Shown piece after piece: positions 1 to 11,288 of a stretch of 64,000 bases of DNA. Positions within the stretch are counted from its first letter, which is position 1, and the number at the start of each line of letters is the position of its first letter. A model generated the notes under the pieces. The model saw only the letters and a list, made by a program, of their open reading frames with translations, did no database searches and was not told where the DNA came from. A program made the position numbers and the translations under genes. Where the stretch lies: positions 33,426,439 to 33,490,438 of the forward strand of contig AP025046.1 of the NCBI GenBank assembly GCA_036186865.1. Direction: 5' to 3'. Source of the DNA: Eustoma russellianum. Its lineage: Eukaryota; Streptophyta; Magnoliopsida; Gentianales; Gentianaceae.

Positions 1-321
1 TTCATAGAAGACGACGGCGAGTGGACTGAATGGGACGTTTAGAGCTTATCTTGTGATTTGTTTTAGATGTTTCTTATTACCTTGGCTCTCTTTCGTGCAT
101 TGAGTATGTAGATGGCCGCGTCCATAACCAATTTTAATTACTTATGTTTTTGGGAATACAAAGTTAATGGTTTTAGATTTTATTTTATACATGTTCCCGC
201 GCTTATTTCTCTTAAGTCATTGATGATGTGTATTCGAGAGATGAGACGTCTTGTAGTCTTCTCAGTAAGCTACGACGGGTGCACCGGTTCGGATCCGCTG
301 TCCGGGTCGGGGCGCTACAGT
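1..321 (+). repeat. Gypsy LTR U5 end (fragment)
   Basis: The segment ends in a GC-rich block (about 275-321) finishing GGGGCGCTACA. This closely resembles the + oriented LTR end at 48150-48198 (ACGACGGGTG ... GGGACGGGTCGCTACA). The family resemblance to Tekay-type LTR ends is inferred from that match. The left part lies outside the window. No coding sequence is supported here. Confidence 0.5.
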
Positions 322-1821
322 TCACATGTACGTACATATCCCACATATACATACAACTTGCAAATAAAGAAAATCCAATTACAGATATACAAACAAACAC
401 ACTGATGCATGATAAATATAACAAGTACAAATAGACCACTTACCTCTGATGCATGACAACATAATGAGCAATTAGACCACTTATCCCTGATGCATGACAA
501 CGTAACGAGCACAAATAGACCACTTACCTCGAATCAGTCACTTAGCTTATTCTATGCTTGAACTTGAAAGAGGTTACCATAAAAGTCTTTGCTTCAACAT
601 GTCCAACTTACCCTCGGAATCTCCAAAATTTGAAACTATACGTTAATCATTTGTTTATTAACTTGTCTCTTCAACTTCACCTTTACACCACAAATTCCTT
701 TTCCTTTGAATTACCCTTATTCTTTCACTACAATCATCCATCTACTTTATATATTAAAATATTTAATTTCAATTCCAAAAACAACATAATAAATAGACAT
801 TTCATTCCACAAACACTTTATGTAATTAAATATAATCTTCGTCTGACACCCGCAATCCTATAAGTATTTCCAAAACACAATTAAATATACATAATATCAT
901 TTGGCCGAAAATAAGTAACTTTCAGAAAACATATATGTATATATATATATATTTTTCAATTTCAAGAACAATATATTCTTTACTTCCAAAATTGGTTTAC
1001 AAACTTAAGTTACATATAATTTCATTGAAAATGCAACCTATATTCTTAGTTTTATTAACACCAGCTCAAAATTTATTGATAAGTTAATACTTAAACGAAA
1101 TATTCATTCAAATTTATATCAACCTGCTGAAAATGAAACAGTAGCTTAATATTCAAAATTTACTAGTCATAAAGGAAATCTCATTTATTATTATACCCAA
1201 CCATAAATAGATATGCAAGTTATACGGAGATTGTATATATGTATTCGTACCAAACCTTGAAGACAGTTTTTTTTAAATTTTAAAAATAAAGTCCTGAAAT
1301 CAGCAGGTGAAAGGATATATACTTCCGAAAATATACCGTATATGTATATACATATAACATAAGTTTCTAATTAGTAACAAATATAAAATATAGGTCCGAA
1401 CTTAAAACAATAATTATTTAAACATTTATACAGGATACCAAAAATAGAAACTGCACATATATAAAATTTAACTACAGTGTTTATATATACATATAAATAA
1501 TAATTTGAAACAGTGAACAATTTTTATCCAAATCTAAAAAAACGTACATACGTACCGATTATACAAACTGCCGAAATCAGCAATTATATACACATATAAT
1601 TCAACAAATAGTTTAAATTTATAAGTATGTGTAGATGTCTCAGATTTTGGAATAGCTAAGTGTGTATATAGATATGTATAATGTCAGAACTAAACGATAC
1701 CTCTCATAATACAATTTGAAAATCTATATATACCCATATGTATAAAATTCTGAAATTTGAACAATATACAATTGACACTCTCGGCAAACCATGTAGAGTT
1801 ACATGAATACATATATAATAT

Positions 1822-1867
<46 letters not shown>

Positions 1868-2736
1868 ATCTGTATTTATAATTCAATGAAATATACCATA
1901 AAATATTATGTATATATATACACACACAAGTCTGAAGTAAGCCGTACATGCATATATACATAATTTGAACATAAAAACCAAATATATATGTCATCCACCT
2001 TCGACCAGCACCTTCTTGCATTTAATTAAATAAACGTGTATATATATATATATATATATATATTAACAACAAGACAATCAAATATGAAATCATACCACAC
2101 AAATTTTATGTATATATACGTATATATGTATATACTACAACATGTAATGGTCAACATATAAACACATCCATCGAATATATATACATGTATATATATATAT
2201 TCGAGCCCCCACACACATGGCACTTATATACATATTTGCTCATTCTTCATATTTTTAAATACACAGATAAATGACAATCAAATATACAAATATATTATCC
2301 AAATTGTATAAAAAATAAAACCACTTTAGAAAGATACATAGAAATCACATATGGATACTTACCTATTTCTGGATACATTACTCTACAGCTATCATCTTCT
2401 TTCCTCCTTTTTCCTTTTCTTTCTTTCTCTATTTCTCTCTTTCTCTCTCTGTTAGTGGGTATGCACAACCTGATGACTTTTGTGTGTGGGTGTGCTTGTG
2501 GTGAATTTCGGCTGAGTGAATTTAAAGGGTGAGGGGGAGTTTTTATTATAATGGGGGTGGTTATTTGGGTGACCGGTTGTGGGGGAGTGGGGGAGGAAAA
2601 TAGGGAGTGATAGATGGGAGTGGTTGGGAAAGTTTTGTCCAATTGAGTTTTCTTGTTTTTTTGTTCACACATCCTACACACGCACTTTTAAATCTATATA
2701 TATTTTATTTTTATTTTTTTTACTATGGTTATTACA
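322..2736 (-). repeat. Degenerate gypsy LTR-like AT-rich block
   Basis: This very AT-rich stretch has no plausible gene. Its right third (2290-2736) lines up in layout with the right part of the gypsy LTR at 43214-43638. Both have, on the minus strand, a purine-rich leader, a GGTAAGTATCC-like splice-donor motif and a terminus TGTA followed by an A-run. The right end, ATTACA at 2731-2736, abuts copia coding sequence. The normal left terminus (TGTAGTGCCCC-like) is not found; instead an inverted-looking LTR end sits at 275-321. It contains TA microsatellites at about 1833-1862 and 2039-2062. Confidence 0.4.
402..528. repeat. About 41-bp tandem repeat, roughly three copies
   Basis: The motif TAGACCACTTACC...CTGATGCATGACAACRTAAYGAGCA repeats with a period of about 41 bp. 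A diverged partial copy lies at the left end and a truncated copy at the right. It sits inside the LTR-like block, so it is probably an LTR-internal tandem array. Confidence 0.6.
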
Positions 2737-5300
2737 ATCTCTCTTATAATTTGTTAAGCATTTCTCAAATTATTGATTGTGGTTATACTGTTTCTTTATC
2801 CCTGCTTCTTGTGATATTACAAATAAAAATAGACACATTGTGTTAAAAGGAAATACGGATGGTAACATACACACATTATCCTTAAATAACACATTAGATG
2901 TTGAAATTAAGTGCTTAGTGTCTTATGACTTAGATGTGAACTTATGGCATAGACGACTAGGCCATATAGGATTTTCAACTATTAAAAAACTATCTAGGAA
3001 GAGCATGATTAGAGGATTGCCTAAGATAGACTTAGATACTTTTCAACTGTGTGAAACTTGCATCAAAGAAAAACATATAAAGAATCATTGAAACCAAAAC
3101 ATGAAGTAAGTACTAGTCAAGCACTAGAATTACTTCACTTAGACTTATTTGGTCCAAACAGGACAAGAAGTCTAGATGGACAATGTTAGTGTATGGGCCA
3201 TATGCCGTGATTTGGATGTTTATGTTATACATTTATTATTAATAAAGAGGTTTTAGTATCATTATTCTTGGTTAATATGTTGCACAATTGTGGTATATGT
3301 CCCTAGTTCATTATTGTTATAGAGATAAAATAATTTATAACCAATATGAGGATTGATTTGATAATCATGAGATGCTTATGTGTATAGTGATACAAATCAA
3401 TCTCATAGACACTTGTTAGAGAACAATGTATTAGATAGGCCCATCTTGAGATTACTACATGGATTAGCGTCATAAGTAAATCTCATGATAATCATGTTTT
3501 AATCCTTAGACTTGAGATTGTCATAGTTTCCAACGAAAGGACTATTATATTTTGACATGATCAAATGTTCTCCGTTACTGGATAATAATAAAGGTCATGA
3601 TTAAGTATGATGGAAATTACGTAGAGGATATTGAACAGTCAAGATAGAATTTGTCACTCTTTTCATAGAGATATCTTTTGGGCCCCTTCGATAAGTGAGA
3701 CCGTGAAATGCATAGCCGTGCTCAGATGAATTGATATTGTGATTAATATCATTTGTTTTATCAATCTACTTGGAGATCGAGTAATCATACGTTTGAACAA
3801 TATAAATATGACGCTCACCATGACTTATATTCAAATTAGATATCCTGTGACAAAGGGATTAATGCTTGTACTATTATTAGACTAGTTGGACTATACTTGT
3901 ATTAATTGGATAGTCGTAATGCCTTGCTAGAGGTCAATTACGACTTGTTGGTTTAATGAGATTTGACCAATTGCCAATTAATATGAGCCTATCTGGTCAC
4001 ACATAAGAATGCGTATGGGCTGATATTAATAATATTAATATTAGATAATAATTATTATTATTATTTTTGTTTTTTTAAGATATACTTATATATATATATT
4101 ATCAGATAATAACAATATAATCCATATCTAATATGGATTCTGATTGGCCTTAACCAATCCGATTTAGAATCGTATTTTGAGGCCTATACATATGTATATA
4201 TGCTGCTGTATCTCGTACAGAGAACATAGAAGAGAAAAAAAAGAAACCCAAACTCGTTTTTGGAGAAAAACGAATTTCTTAGCCGCGCCGTTTCAAGATC
4301 TAGCACTCCGGATAGAAGCATTCATGTGGATACCGACATAGGATGTTCGTTGTTTTCGTGCCTCGTTCGTCTGCAGATTTTGTGTTCACAAATCTACGAA
4401 AGGTTAGATTTTTTACTCTCTTTTATCAATTTAAACGAACGACATGGATCCTTGGTAGGAAATCTGAGATCAAGTTTTTGTTTCTCCGCTGCACGTTTTT
4501 GGCTGTGATCTCGTAGATTTCCTACCAGACACTACTATGTATGTGTCATAGTAGATGATTACTCATGCTATACATGGAGATTGTATGTAACACACAAAGA
4601 TGATGCTTCATTAGAAATTGAAAAACTTATTAAACAATTTGAAAATATTTACGAAGAAAATGTTAAAAAAATTAAGAGTGATAGAGGTGGAGAATTTAAA
4701 AATAAAGATATAATTAAGTTTTGTGAATTACATAGAATAAAACATAAATTTTCAACACATAGAACACCACAACTAAATGGAGTTGTTAAACGTAAAAATA
4801 GAATAATTCAAGAAATAGCTAGGACTATGTTATGTGAAAATAAAGTACCAAGATATTTATGGGCTGAAGTTGTGAGTTGTACATGTTATACAATAAATAG
4901 GCTTTCGATTAAAAAGAAGTCAAATAAAACACCTTAGACAACCTAAGATAGATTATCTAAGAGTTTTTATATGTAAATGTTTTGTGCTTAATACAAAAGA
5001 TAATCTAGATAAATTTGAACAAAAGTCTATTGAATGTATATTGTTGGATATTCAACTAACTCAAGAGCATATAAGTGTTATAATCACGTATCTAAAAGCA
5101 TAATTGAATCTATACATGTAAATTTAATGAGAATGCATATCTTGAATCATGTCATAAAACACAAAAGAAATAAGAAAATAATATTGAAAATATGTTTGAT
5201 GATGACGACTTTATACTTGAGCATGTATGTGATTATCTAGATCCAACTTTTCTAAACAAGACATACACGAACCTTAAGGCAAAATGAATGACGAATTCAT
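2737..5300 (+). mobile_element. Ty1-copia fragment (GAG-pre-integrase to RT linker)
   Basis: Translation shows copia pol pieces. LLSISQIIDCGY at about 2745 is followed by the GAG-pre-integrase zinc-binding signature LWHRRLGHIG...CETC at 2940-3060. An integrase core resumes after an insertion: VDDYS about 4550, SDRGGEF 4678-4700, and a degenerate PQLNGV about 4770. The post-integrase GYSTNSRAYKCYN segment is at 5040-5080. Reverse transcriptase and RNase H are absent, and frameshifts and stops occur. It is closely related to the element at 57-61 kb, which shows the same order. The 5' part was cut by the LTR-like block ending at 2736. The 3' end decays about 260 bp before the TSR2 start codon. 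Confidence 0.8.
3184..4527. mobile_element. Probable solo LTR (1,344 bp) inside copia fragment
   Basis: The copia integrase reading frame is interrupted between LDG (before 3183) and HYYVCVIVDD (from about 4528). The intervening 1,344 bp begins TGTTAGTG and ends CTACCA, so it has TG...CA termini. It is flanked by GACAA (3179-3183) and GACAC (4528-4532), a 5-bp target duplication with one mismatch. No pol domain was seen inside. A TATA-like run followed by CTCGTACAGAGAACA lies near 4190-4230. Solo LTR is the simplest reading; the family is unknown. Confidence 0.6.
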
Positions 5301-5359
5301 CTAATTTATGAAATGTTCTAATTGTATATGATAATGTTCTTACTCTTAAACAGAGGTAA

Positions 5360-5521
5360 GAAAATCACCCCGTGACGTATAGGAGTACAGAACTGGTCAG
5401 TTCGGATGAAAGTGCAATCATCAGAGAGTGTTTGTTTACTTTTTATTTGGATGAAGACCAGCGGATGGTGAAAGAAAATGTGTTAGAAGGGGGTGTGAGG
5501 ACCCCGTTTCGCATAGGGTTT
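5360..5521 (+). other. Short open frame of unknown nature upstream of TSR2
   Basis: 54 codons stay open between TAA (5357-5359) and TAG (5522-5524). Read here it is acidic, with SSDESAII and FYLDEDQRMV. There is no in-frame start near its 5' end. It could be a relict exon, the tail of an unrecognised transposon, or chance. It overlaps the presumed TSR2 promoter. Confidence 0.2.
5514..5521 (+). promoter_or_regulatory. Telo-box-like element in TSR2 promoter
   Basis: TAGGGTTT (reverse complement AAACCCTA) lies 40 bp upstream of the TSR2 ATG, with a weaker GGGTTTTAG copy at about 5542. Telo-boxes are common in promoters of plant translation and ribosome-biogenesis genes, which suits TSR2. Function is inferred. 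Confidence 0.4.
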
Positions 5522-5560
5522 TAGAATAGAAGTTAGGCATATCGGGTTTTAGTAACCAAA

Positions 5561-5771
5561 ATGGAGGGCACCAAAAACTCCAGCGGCGATCCGCCGGAGC
5601 CGAAGCTTATGGCGGATATCGCCGCTCAATTTCAAGCTGGAATAGAACTGACGCTCTCAAGATGGCATGCTCTCAAGATGGCCGTAGAAAACCAGTGGGG
5701 AGGTCCTCACTCTCACCTCAGGTCCCAGCAAATCCTCATCGACCTTTACTCTCTGTTCACTCAATCCAAGG
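5561..5771 (+). CDS. TSR2: TSR2 exon 1
   Basis: ATG at 5561 opens 70 codons plus one base. It carries the family core: an AQFQAGIE helix, LSRWHALKMAVEN, WGG and FTQSK. The start is chosen as the first ATG of the open frame; a second in-frame ATG (5611) is still upstream of the conserved core. The exon stops one base into a Gly codon, before a GC splice donor. Confidence 0.85.
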
Positions 5772-5996
5772 GCAAGTCCTTACCTTTTCTATATCTCTCA
5801 GTTACAAGATGATGACTTTTAAATCCCCCCCGCCGGGAATTGGATTATCCTATTTTATTGATGGTGTACTAAAATTTATTTTTTTCTTATGGCTTCTTGC
5901 TTCTGTCTGATTTTTGGATGTTTGTGATAAATGGGTTCTGATAATCTATTCTTTGGCATGGATCTTTTACTAATGGATTATGGGATGGATGTTCAG
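5772..5996 (+). other. TSR2 intron 1 with GC-AG splice sites
   Basis: The only phase-compatible junction joins G5771 to GG at 5997-5998. The donor reads GCAAGT, the typical context of non-canonical GC donors, and the acceptor is TTCAG at 5992-5996. No GT donor close by preserves the frame to TIYID in exon 2. Intron length is 225 bp. Confidence 0.7.
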
Positions 5997-6013
5997 GGAC
6001 GATATACATAGAT

Positions 6014-6415
6014 TGTTGGGAAAATCGGGTATTTTCCCACTACGACAACACAACTAGTGAAATGCACCAGTTCAGAACTTATGAACTGGACAGAACACTA
6101 ACAAACTACCCGACAATAATATTGAATACTATACCTACAATAGGAAAGAAAGCAGTAAAACAACAATAAAGAGAACAGAACAATAAAAGAGATAAAGAGA
6201 GAAACACACCCGAAAGCTTTGCCACTAGAGCTCAGCCAAGATAGCTTGATCTCCGAACACTTGCTGAATTGCTTGCTTCTATTTATATGTAGAAGAAGAT
6301 ACAAGTTTTGGGATGATTTACATAAGAAGAGGAGGGGTTTATTTATAGGTCTAAAATCTCCCTATTCACTTCTTTACCACCGATGTGGTACAATGAAATA
6401 AGCCACATTTCAACA
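6014..6415 (-). repeat. 3' LTR of young copia (left copy)
   Basis: The 402-bp LTR begins TGTTGGGAAAATCGGG and ends TTTCAACA. Its partner is at 10643-11045; differences include ATTTTCCC versus ATTTTTCCC and a short indel near 6068. Confidence 0.93.
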
Positions 6416-6587
6416 AATCTCCACCTTTGGCTTAATTTCAAATCCTACCATAATACAAACATTATCAACAAAAAAAATAGTCTTCGTGGAGCTTTCAAAT
6501 GTTGCACTGTGAAGTACCAACTCAAACGCTGCAAGATATTAACCAAGTCTAAACAATGTTCAAACTTGGCCCTTGTAACAACCTTGG

Positions 6588-8130
6588 TCAATCATATCTG
6601 CAGGATTCTCGTAGTATGAATCTTCTGGAGAAGTATCTCCTCTTCTTCGAGAATTTCCCGCACAAAATGATAGCGAACATCAATATGCTTCGTCCGTGCA
6701 TGAAAGACTTGATTCTTCTGCCTAAATGAATAGCACTCTGACTGTCAGAATATACTTCAAGTTGTTTCTGACCAACTCCCAAGTCTTTAAGCAACCCATA
6801 AAGCCAAATTGCTTCCTTCACAGCCCCTGTAATCGCCATATACTCTGCCTCTGTTGTAGACAAAGCCACCGTTGACTGTAAGGTAGACTTCCAACTAACT
6901 GGCGCTTTTGCTAAAGTGAACAAATAGCCAGTTGTAGATCGTCGCTTATCCAAATCTCCAGCATAATCAGAATCACAATATCCAATTACGCCTTGACCAA
7001 GTGATTTATCTTGCTCAAATTCCAATCCAACATCTACGGTATTTTGGAGGTACCGTAGAATCCATTTCACAGCTTGCCAATGACCCTTGCCTGGATCATG
7101 CATGTATCTACTAACAACACTAACAGACTGTGAAATATCAGGTCTCGTACACCACCATCGCATACATCAAACTTCCAACTGCATTCGCATATGGGACTTT
7201 CGCCATGTATTCTCGTTCTTCATCAGTAGTTGGAGACAAACGGCTACTCAGTTTCAAATGAGGAGCAAGTGGGGTACTTACAAGTTTTGTATCTTCGTGC
7301 ATACCAAACCGTTGTAGTACCTTCTGCAAATACTGCTTCTGTGACAGCCAAAGTTTACCCCTCTCTCTGTCTCTGCTTATCTCCATGCCGAGAATCTTCT
7401 TGGCTTCCCCCAAATCCTTCATCTCCAAACTCTTTACTCAACTGAGCCTTCAACTTGTCAATATCTGCTTGGCTCTTTGCTGCTATCAGCATGTCATCAA
7501 CATATAAGAGTAAGTAGATGTAGGAACCATCTGAAGTCTGCGCAAATACACACAATGGTCGTATTTGCTCCTCTTGTACGACTGACCCTTCATAAACTTA
7601 TCAAATCGTTTGTACCACTGTCTTGGAGATTGTTTCAGTCCTATACACGATTTGGTAAGTTTACAAACCCAATTTCTTTACCAGCAACCTTGTATCCTTC
7701 TGGCTGAGTCATGTAGATTTCCTCCTCCAAATCACCGTGTAGGAACGCGGTTTCACATCAAGTTGAGCTAGCTCCAAATTCAACTGTGCTACCAAGGCCA
7801 ACAAAATCCTAATGGAGGAATGTTTAACAACTGGAGAAAACACTTCATTGTAATCAATTCCCTCCCTCTGAGCAAAGCCTTTAGCCACCAACCTTGCCCT
7901 TGTAGCGAACATCTTCTTTATGAGGAAATCCTTCTTTCTTTGCAAATACCCATTTGCACCCAATTGCCTTCTTATCTTCTGGTAGTTGTGCCAGCTTCCA
8001 CGTATTGTTCTTCTTCAGAGATTGCATCTCTTCTTCCATTGCACCTGCCCAGCTTCCCCTTTCTGGACTTAGAATAGCTTCTGGAGTAAGTGGATGGAAT
8101 GTCATCAACAACTGGAAGTGCATAGGCTAC
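6588..8130 (-). pseudogene. RT-RNase H region of young copia
   Basis: RT landmarks are WKLAQLPEDKKAIGCKWVF (about 7950-8010), ARLVAKGFAQREGIDY, and the catalytic LLLYVDDML near 7500. RNase H shows GYCDSDYAGD (about 6965), ALSTTEAEYMA and YSDSQSAIHL. At least three frameshifts separate these blocks. The family and order are clear; activity is not expected from this copy. Confidence 0.87.
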
Positions 8131-8299
8131 CATGTCAGCAAAACGAGTAGGCTTTTGAATTTCTCGTCTTTGCCTTCGAACTGCAATTGGCGCCGATTGC
8201 TGTTGAGGTTCTTGGGTAGAATCCTCTTCTTCATCTGACTCTTCTTCTGCCATAGGAGAGTCACTGGTGGTGCTTCGTGCTGGGATCACCACTCTTTGC

Positions 8300-9671
8300 T
8301 CAAACTCCACCTGCTTCGGAGTACACTCCACCTGCTTCAGGAGTACTATCAGCTCCTTGATTTACCTTGTTCAACATGGCAGATTCATCAAAGGTAACAT
8401 CTCTGCTGATAATCGTCTTCTTTGCCTCCAGACACCATAAACGGTATCCCTTCACTCCAGGATTGAAGCCCATGAAAAGAGCCTTCTTTGCCCGTGGATC
8501 CAACTTTGATTCAATCACATGATAATATGCAATAGAACCAAAAACATGCAAAGAATCATAATCAGTTGCAGGTTTTCCAGACCATGCCTCCAACGGAGTT
8601 TTGCCATCTATAGCAGATGATGGCAACCGATTGACGATATGTTGAGCGTACGTCACAGCCTCAGCCCAAAATTTTCTGTCTAACCCAGCATTAGACAGCA
8701 TACAACGAACTTTCTCCACAAGTGTCTTGTTCATACGCTCTGACACGCCATTCTGCTGTGGTGTCTTTCTAACAGTGAAGTGTCGAACTATGCCACAGTC
8801 TTGGCATACCTTCAGGAATGGATCATTCTTGTATTCTCCTCCATTGTCTGTTCGGAGAACCTTAATCTTCCTTCCTGTTTGGTTTTCAACTTGTGCTTTC
8901 CACTTAAGGAAAATGTCAAGCACATCATCTTTATTCTTCATTGTATACACCCACACTCTTCTTGAAAAATCATCAACAAAGGTGACAAAATAATGTCTAC
9001 CTCCAATGGATGGAGTCTTGGCAGGTCCCCCACACATCTGAATGCACATAATCCAGAATACCCTTGGTATTATGAATCGCAGTGCCAAATTTCACTCTTC
9101 GTTGTTTTCCAAGAACACAATGCTCACAAAATTCAAGTTTGCAAGCCTTAGTACCTTTCAAGAGTCCTTGCTTGGCAAGAATTTGCAAGGACTTTTCTCC
9201 AGCATGTCCCAACCTCATATGCCACAGCTTCGTTGCCTCAGCATCCTTCTTTGTGCTAGAAGTTGCTGCCGCTACTGCCCCCACCACTGTATTACCTTGG
9301 TAGTAATACAGATTGTTTTTCCTCGTACCTTTCAACATCACCAGTGCTCCTGAAGTTGCTTTAAGAACTCCATCTCGCATCGTCACAACTAGGCCTTTAG
9401 ATTCTAAGGCCCCCAAAGAGATGAGATTCTTCTTCAACTTTGGCACGTACCGCACATCCCGTAAAATTCTGGTGGATCCATCATGATTTCGCAGCTTGAT
9501 TGATCCTATCCCAGTTGTTTTACATGGATTATCATTACCCATGTAAACAACCCCACCAACAAGTTCCTGGAATTCAAAGAAAAATTCCCGAATAGGACAC
9601 ATATGATAGGTACAACCTGAATCCAATATCCACTCATCTGGATGTAATGATGCTGAAGGCGAGACAGTCAA
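8300..9671 (-). pseudogene. protease and integrase region of young copia
   Basis: The protease active-site motif WILDSGCTYHM is near 9635. The GAG-pre-integrase LWHMRLGHAG and CEHC are near 9120-9220. Integrase core landmarks are FVDDFS, RTDNGGEY and a TPQQNGVSERMN block (about 8730-8970), followed by KALFMGFNPGVKGYRLW. A frame shift near 9000-9090 breaks continuity between the pre-integrase and integrase parts, so it cannot be read as one protein. Confidence 0.87.
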
Positions 9672-9742
9672 AGAGATATCTGATTCCGCATCACTTTTGC
9701 ATTCTGCAACATTTGCATCTTGCGGAGTCTTCCCTTTCTTTT

Positions 9743-10474
9743 TCAGCTTTGGACAGTCTTTCTTCCAGTGCCCTTTCTCACGACAGAAAGCACACTCGTC
9801 TTTGGCAACGGCTCGGCCTTGGACTTAGACCTTTCTCTTCTTCCTTTTGTCTGGCTTTGCTGACGACCTCTTGCCACCAATGCTTCTTCTGATGTCGTTG
9901 ATTTGTTTTTTATCTTATCCTGCTTTCTCAATTCATGACTATACAAAGCAGAACAAACAGCATCTAACGACACATTCTCTTTCCCATGAAGTAATGTAGT
10001 TTCCAAATGTTCAAATTCATCAGGAAGAGACTGATAACACATCAAAGCCAGATCCTCATCCTCAAATTTCACATCTAAATTCAGCAGGTCTGCTACTAAT
10101 TGATTAAACATAGTGATGTGTTCATTCATAGTAGTACCTGGTCGGTAATCAAATCGGAACAGTCTTTTCTTCATGAGGAGCTTGTTCTGACCACTCTTTT
10201 TCAGAAACTTGTCCTCCAATGCCTTCCACAGTTTGTGTGCAGAAGTTTCACTCTTGAAGGCATACTTCTGCTCTCTGGACAGGCAGATCTAATAGTTCCG
10301 CACTGCCAACCGATTAATGATACTCCAGTCTTTATCCTCTATCTCTTCTGGTTTCTTTCCTTCAATGGCAATATCAAGACCCTGTTGGAAAAGAGAGTCC
10401 AAGACCTCTCCTTGCCACATACCAAAATGGCCAGTACCATCAAATATTTCCACCGCCAATTTCAAACCGGACAC
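9743..10474 (-). pseudogene. gag of young copia (frameshifted)
   Basis: The reading starts with MSGLKLAVEIFDGTGHFGMW, continues through LEDKFLKKSGQNKLLMKKRL and LPDEFEHLETTLLHG, and reaches a CCHC knuckle near 9760-9790 after a frame change. A frame break at about 10285-10290 (stop after AVRNY) separates the first 61 codons from the rest. The Gag packages the element RNA. It is defective as read. Confidence 0.85.
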
Positions 10475-10627
10475 CGGGAACCTCGACCATGATGACGAGG
10501 AGGTCGATACCCCCGATGGAATATTTGAGATAACCTCCTTTGCTTCTGATCTTTTGTTGCCATTACAGACTCAATATATAGTATTCAATATTACAACAAA
10601 TTTCAGACAGCCCAAGGGCGAACCTTC

Positions 10628-10640
10628 GGCTCTGATACCA
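10628..10640 (-). other. Primer-binding site (initiator tRNA-Met type)
   Basis: The minus strand reads TGGTATCAGAGCC, the standard plant retrotransposon site complementary to the 3' end of initiator tRNA-Met. It is 2 bases from the LTR edge. Confidence 0.9.
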
Positions 10641-10642
10641 CT

Positions 10643-11045
10643 TGTTGGGAAAATCGGGTATTTTTCCCACTACGACAACACAACTAGTGAAATGCACCAG
10701 TTCAGAATAATGAACTGGACAGAACACTAACAAAACTACCCGACAAATAATATTGAATACTATACTACAATAGGAAAGAAAGCAGTAAAACAACAATAAA
10801 GAGAACAGAACAATAAAAGAGATAAAGAGAGAAACACACCCGAAAGCTTTGCCACTAGAGCTCAGCCAAGATAGCTTGATCTCCGAACACTTGCTGAATT
10901 GCTTGCTTCTATTTATATGTAGAAGAAGATACAAGTTTTGGGATGATTTACATAAGAAGAGGAGGGGTTTATTTATAGGTCTAAAATCTCCTATTCACTT
11001 CTTTACCACCGATGTGGTACAAATGAAATAAGCCAAATTTCAACA
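10643..11045 (-). repeat. 5' LTR of young copia (right copy)
   Basis: The 403-bp LTR pairs with 6014-6415. It lies immediately outside the tRNA-iMet-type primer-binding site and abuts the TAGAT duplication at 11046. Confidence 0.93.
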
Positions 11046-11288
11046 TAGATGACGTGGAAGATTTGCTGGATGATGCAATGCTCTCTCTCAATGTCGAGCT
11101 TCAAGATGGCATCATAGAGGAGGTGATGCCTTTTGATTGTTTTCTTTCTTTCTTCTTCTACACGTGGTCATTCTTTCATCTACACAGGACTTTTACAAAA
11201 TTACAAAGTACTGCCTCTTCCAAAATTTACTTTGCTTTCTGCCTGCTGTTATTGAAATGTGGGATTCATATAAATAATGTTGCTTTTT

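Larger units (their letters stand above)
6014..11045 (-). mobile_element. Young Ty1-copia element (Tork/Tnt1-like) inserted in TSR2
   Basis: This is a complete LTR-to-LTR element of 5,032 bp on the minus strand. It has LTRs at both ends, a primer-binding site at 10628-10640, a purine tract just inside 6416-6440, and target duplication TAGAT (6009-6013 and 11046-11050). Domain order on the minus strand is gag, zinc knuckle, protease, integrase, RT, RNase H, which is the copia order. The LTRs differ at only a handful of positions, mostly single-base indels, so insertion is recent. The internal region nonetheless has several frameshifts and cannot make one polyprotein. It was probably already defective and mobilised in trans, or sequence errors contribute. 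Confidence 0.93.
5997..11122 (+). pseudogene. TSR2: TSR2 exon 2, split by copia insertion
   Basis: The left piece, 5997-6013, encodes ..TIYID. The right piece, 11051-11122, continues DVEDLLDDAMLSLNVELQDG then IIEE in the same frame when the element and one copy of TAGAT are discounted. The donor GAGGAG|GTGATG is at 11122/11123, phase 0. With the insertion present, translation runs into LTR sequence. Confidence 0.88.

Noticed and set aside
1757..2223. ORFs rich in Tyr and Ile
   Set aside because: They are translations of (TA)n microsatellites.
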